A stretch of DNA of 7,016 nt, taken from Actinomycetes bacterium. GTDB taxonomy: Bacteria > Actinomycetota > Acidimicrobiia > Acidimicrobiales > RAAP-2. The stretch is taken from NCBI GenBank assembly GCA_021826655.1, contig JAKAZC010000144.1:1-7016 (forward strand), read 5' to 3'. Position 1 is the stretch's first letter; each line of letters begins with the position of its first letter. A model generated the notes under the pieces. That model was not told where the DNA came from. It ran no database searches and saw nothing but the letters and a program-made list of their open reading frames with translations. Shown one piece after another: positions 6,078 through 7,016 of the stretch. The position numbers and the translations under genes are program-made.

Positions 6078-7016
6078 TCAGGCGCGGCTGCGGGCCCGCA
6101 TCGCCTCCAGGAACCGGACGACGCCGAGGGTGGTGTGCCGGGTCCGGACGGACGCCAGGAGGTCGAAGGCGTGCTGGGCGCACGGGAGCTCCACGTAGGC
6201 CACGGGCTGGCGGGAGGCGGCCCGCAACCGTTCGACCAACCTTCGGGCGACCTGCGGGGGCACCAGGGTGTCGTTCGCTCCCTGGATCACGAACATCGGC
6301 GGCGCCGACTGGTTGACGCGGCGGTCGGGGGAAGCCTGCTCGAACGCGGCGAGATCCTCGAGCACGGTTCGCTTCATGACCCGTCGCTGGAGCAGGTCCA
6401 CCAGGCCCGTGCCGTGGATGCCGCTCGACTCGGGGTCGCCGGTCACGTCGTGGACGCCGTAGAAGGGCACGCAGGCGTCGACCGAGGTGTCCACGTCCTC
6501 GAAGCCCGGCTGCCACTCGGGCTCGTTTGGCGTGAGCGCGACGAGCGCGGCGAGGTGGCCGCCGGCCGACCCACCTGACACCGCGAGGAACGAGGGGTCG
6601 CCACCGTGTTCGCCGATGTGTTCGCGTACCCAGGCCAACGCCTGCTTGCAGTCGACGACGTGGTCGGGCCACGTCGCCCTCGGGCTCAACCGATAGTTCA
6701 CGGCGACACAGACCCAGCCCCGTTCAGCCAGCTCGTGCATCATCGGGATGCCCTGCTCGCGCTTGTCCCCGATCACCCAGGCCCCGCCGTGGATGTAGAC
6801 GAGCACCGGGGCGTCGTGGGGCTCGACGCCGCGGAGGCGGAGGACGTCGAGGCGGTGGCGGGTGCGCCCGTCACCCCAGTAGTCGATGTTGCGGATCCGG
6901 CGGATGCCGCGCAAGCGCAGCGGGATGGCGAGCGCCAGGCGCCAGGAACGGTTCCAGATCGCCCGGCCAAGCTGAGGAACGCCGTCGGGCCCGAGGCCCA
7001 CGGGTGCGGGCTCCCC
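6078..7016 (-). CDS. Alpha/beta hydrolase, carboxylesterase of the HSL/LipC-like type (probably 5' partial)
   Basis: Probable serine esterase or lipase acting on short- to medium-chain esters; the natural substrate is unknown. Numbered from a possible GTG start at 7001 (307 aa): HGGAW (71-75) is the oxyanion-hole motif of the hormone-sensitive lipase group, GGSAGG (143-148) carries the nucleophile Ser145, and Asp244 in GAND and His277 in AQHAFD complete the triad. VNYRLSPRATWPDH (101-114) closely resembles mycobacterial LipC/LipQ-type esterases from memory; those have about 100 further N-terminal residues. The frame stays open to base 7016, so the true start may lie outside the window. If GTG 7001 is used, GGGGAG lies 9 nt upstream. 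No signal peptide is visible in this part. It lies upstream of the transporter operon in the same orientation, about 183 bp away, so co-transcription is possible but not shown. Confidence 0.9.
   Translation of the reverse strand, partial: GEPAPVGLGPDGVPQLGRAIWNRSWRLALAIPLRLRGIRRIRNIDYWGDGRTRHRLDVLRLRGVEPHDAPVLVYIHGGAWVIGDKREQGIPMMHELAERGWVCVAVNYRLSPRATWPDHVVDCKQALAWVREHIGEHGGDPSFLAVSGGSAGGHLAALVALTPNEPEWQPGFEDVDTSVDACVPFYGVHDVTGDPESSGIHGTGLVDLLQRRVMKRTVLEDLAAFEQASPDRRVNQSAPPMFVIQGANDTLVPPQVARRLVERLRAASRQPVAYVELPCAQHAFDLLASVRTRHTTLGVVRFLEAMRARSRA

Noticed and set aside
5557..6672. Minus-strand frame of 371 codons joining the esterase and lipoprotein regions.
   Set aside because: It is out of frame with both genes, Arg/Gly/Pro-rich, and contains no catalytic or binding motif.
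1..7016. CRISPR arrays, tRNA or rRNA genes, insertion sequences, attachment sites, phage or defence genes.
   Set aside because: No regularly spaced repeats, terminal inverted repeats, transposase or integrase motifs, or RNA-gene signatures were seen on either strand. No non-coding stretch exceeds 183 bp.

Overview
The window is strongly GC-rich. Codons end mostly in G or C, GTG and TTG starts are common, and genes are packed with 4 to 14 bp overlaps. Together with an actinobacterial-type ValS end, a Ser/Thr-rich lipoprotein linker and esterase sequence resembling mycobacterial Lip proteins, this suggests a high-GC actinobacterium. An uncultured or Acidimicrobiia-like lineage is possible, but that placement is inference.

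Layout. Positions 1-849 (+) hold the C-terminal part of valyl-tRNA synthetase (valS), entering the window just after where the KMSKS loop should lie. A 56-bp convergent spacer (850-905) with two GC-rich inverted repeats separates it from a block transcribed leftward on the minus strand. In transcription order that block is: a carboxylesterase-type alpha/beta hydrolase (7016-6078, probably 5'-truncated by the window edge); a spacer of about 183 bp that probably holds the transporter promoter; a substrate-binding lipoprotein (5894-4569); a 66-bp gap; a fused LivH-LivM permease (4502-2562); a LivG-type ATPase (2575-1649); and a LivF-type ATPase (1652-906).

The four transporter genes form one compact operon encoding a complete branched-chain amino acid (HAAT/Liv) family ABC importer. 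The lipoprotein captures ligand outside the membrane, the single-chain LivHM permease forms the channel, and LivG plus LivF form the ATPase pair. The true substrate cannot be read from sequence; this family also transports amides, urea, aromatic acids and other amino acids.

The points most worth a second look are the LivH-LivM fusion and a predicted asymmetry of the two ATP sites. LivG has an eroded ABC signature, while LivF has Gln at the His-switch and Glu at the Q-loop. These changes converge on the same composite site, which suggests one degenerate and one consensus ATP site. I see no mobile element, CRISPR array, RNA gene or clearly new defence or biosynthetic system. The window is mostly ordinary chromosome with an interesting transporter variant.
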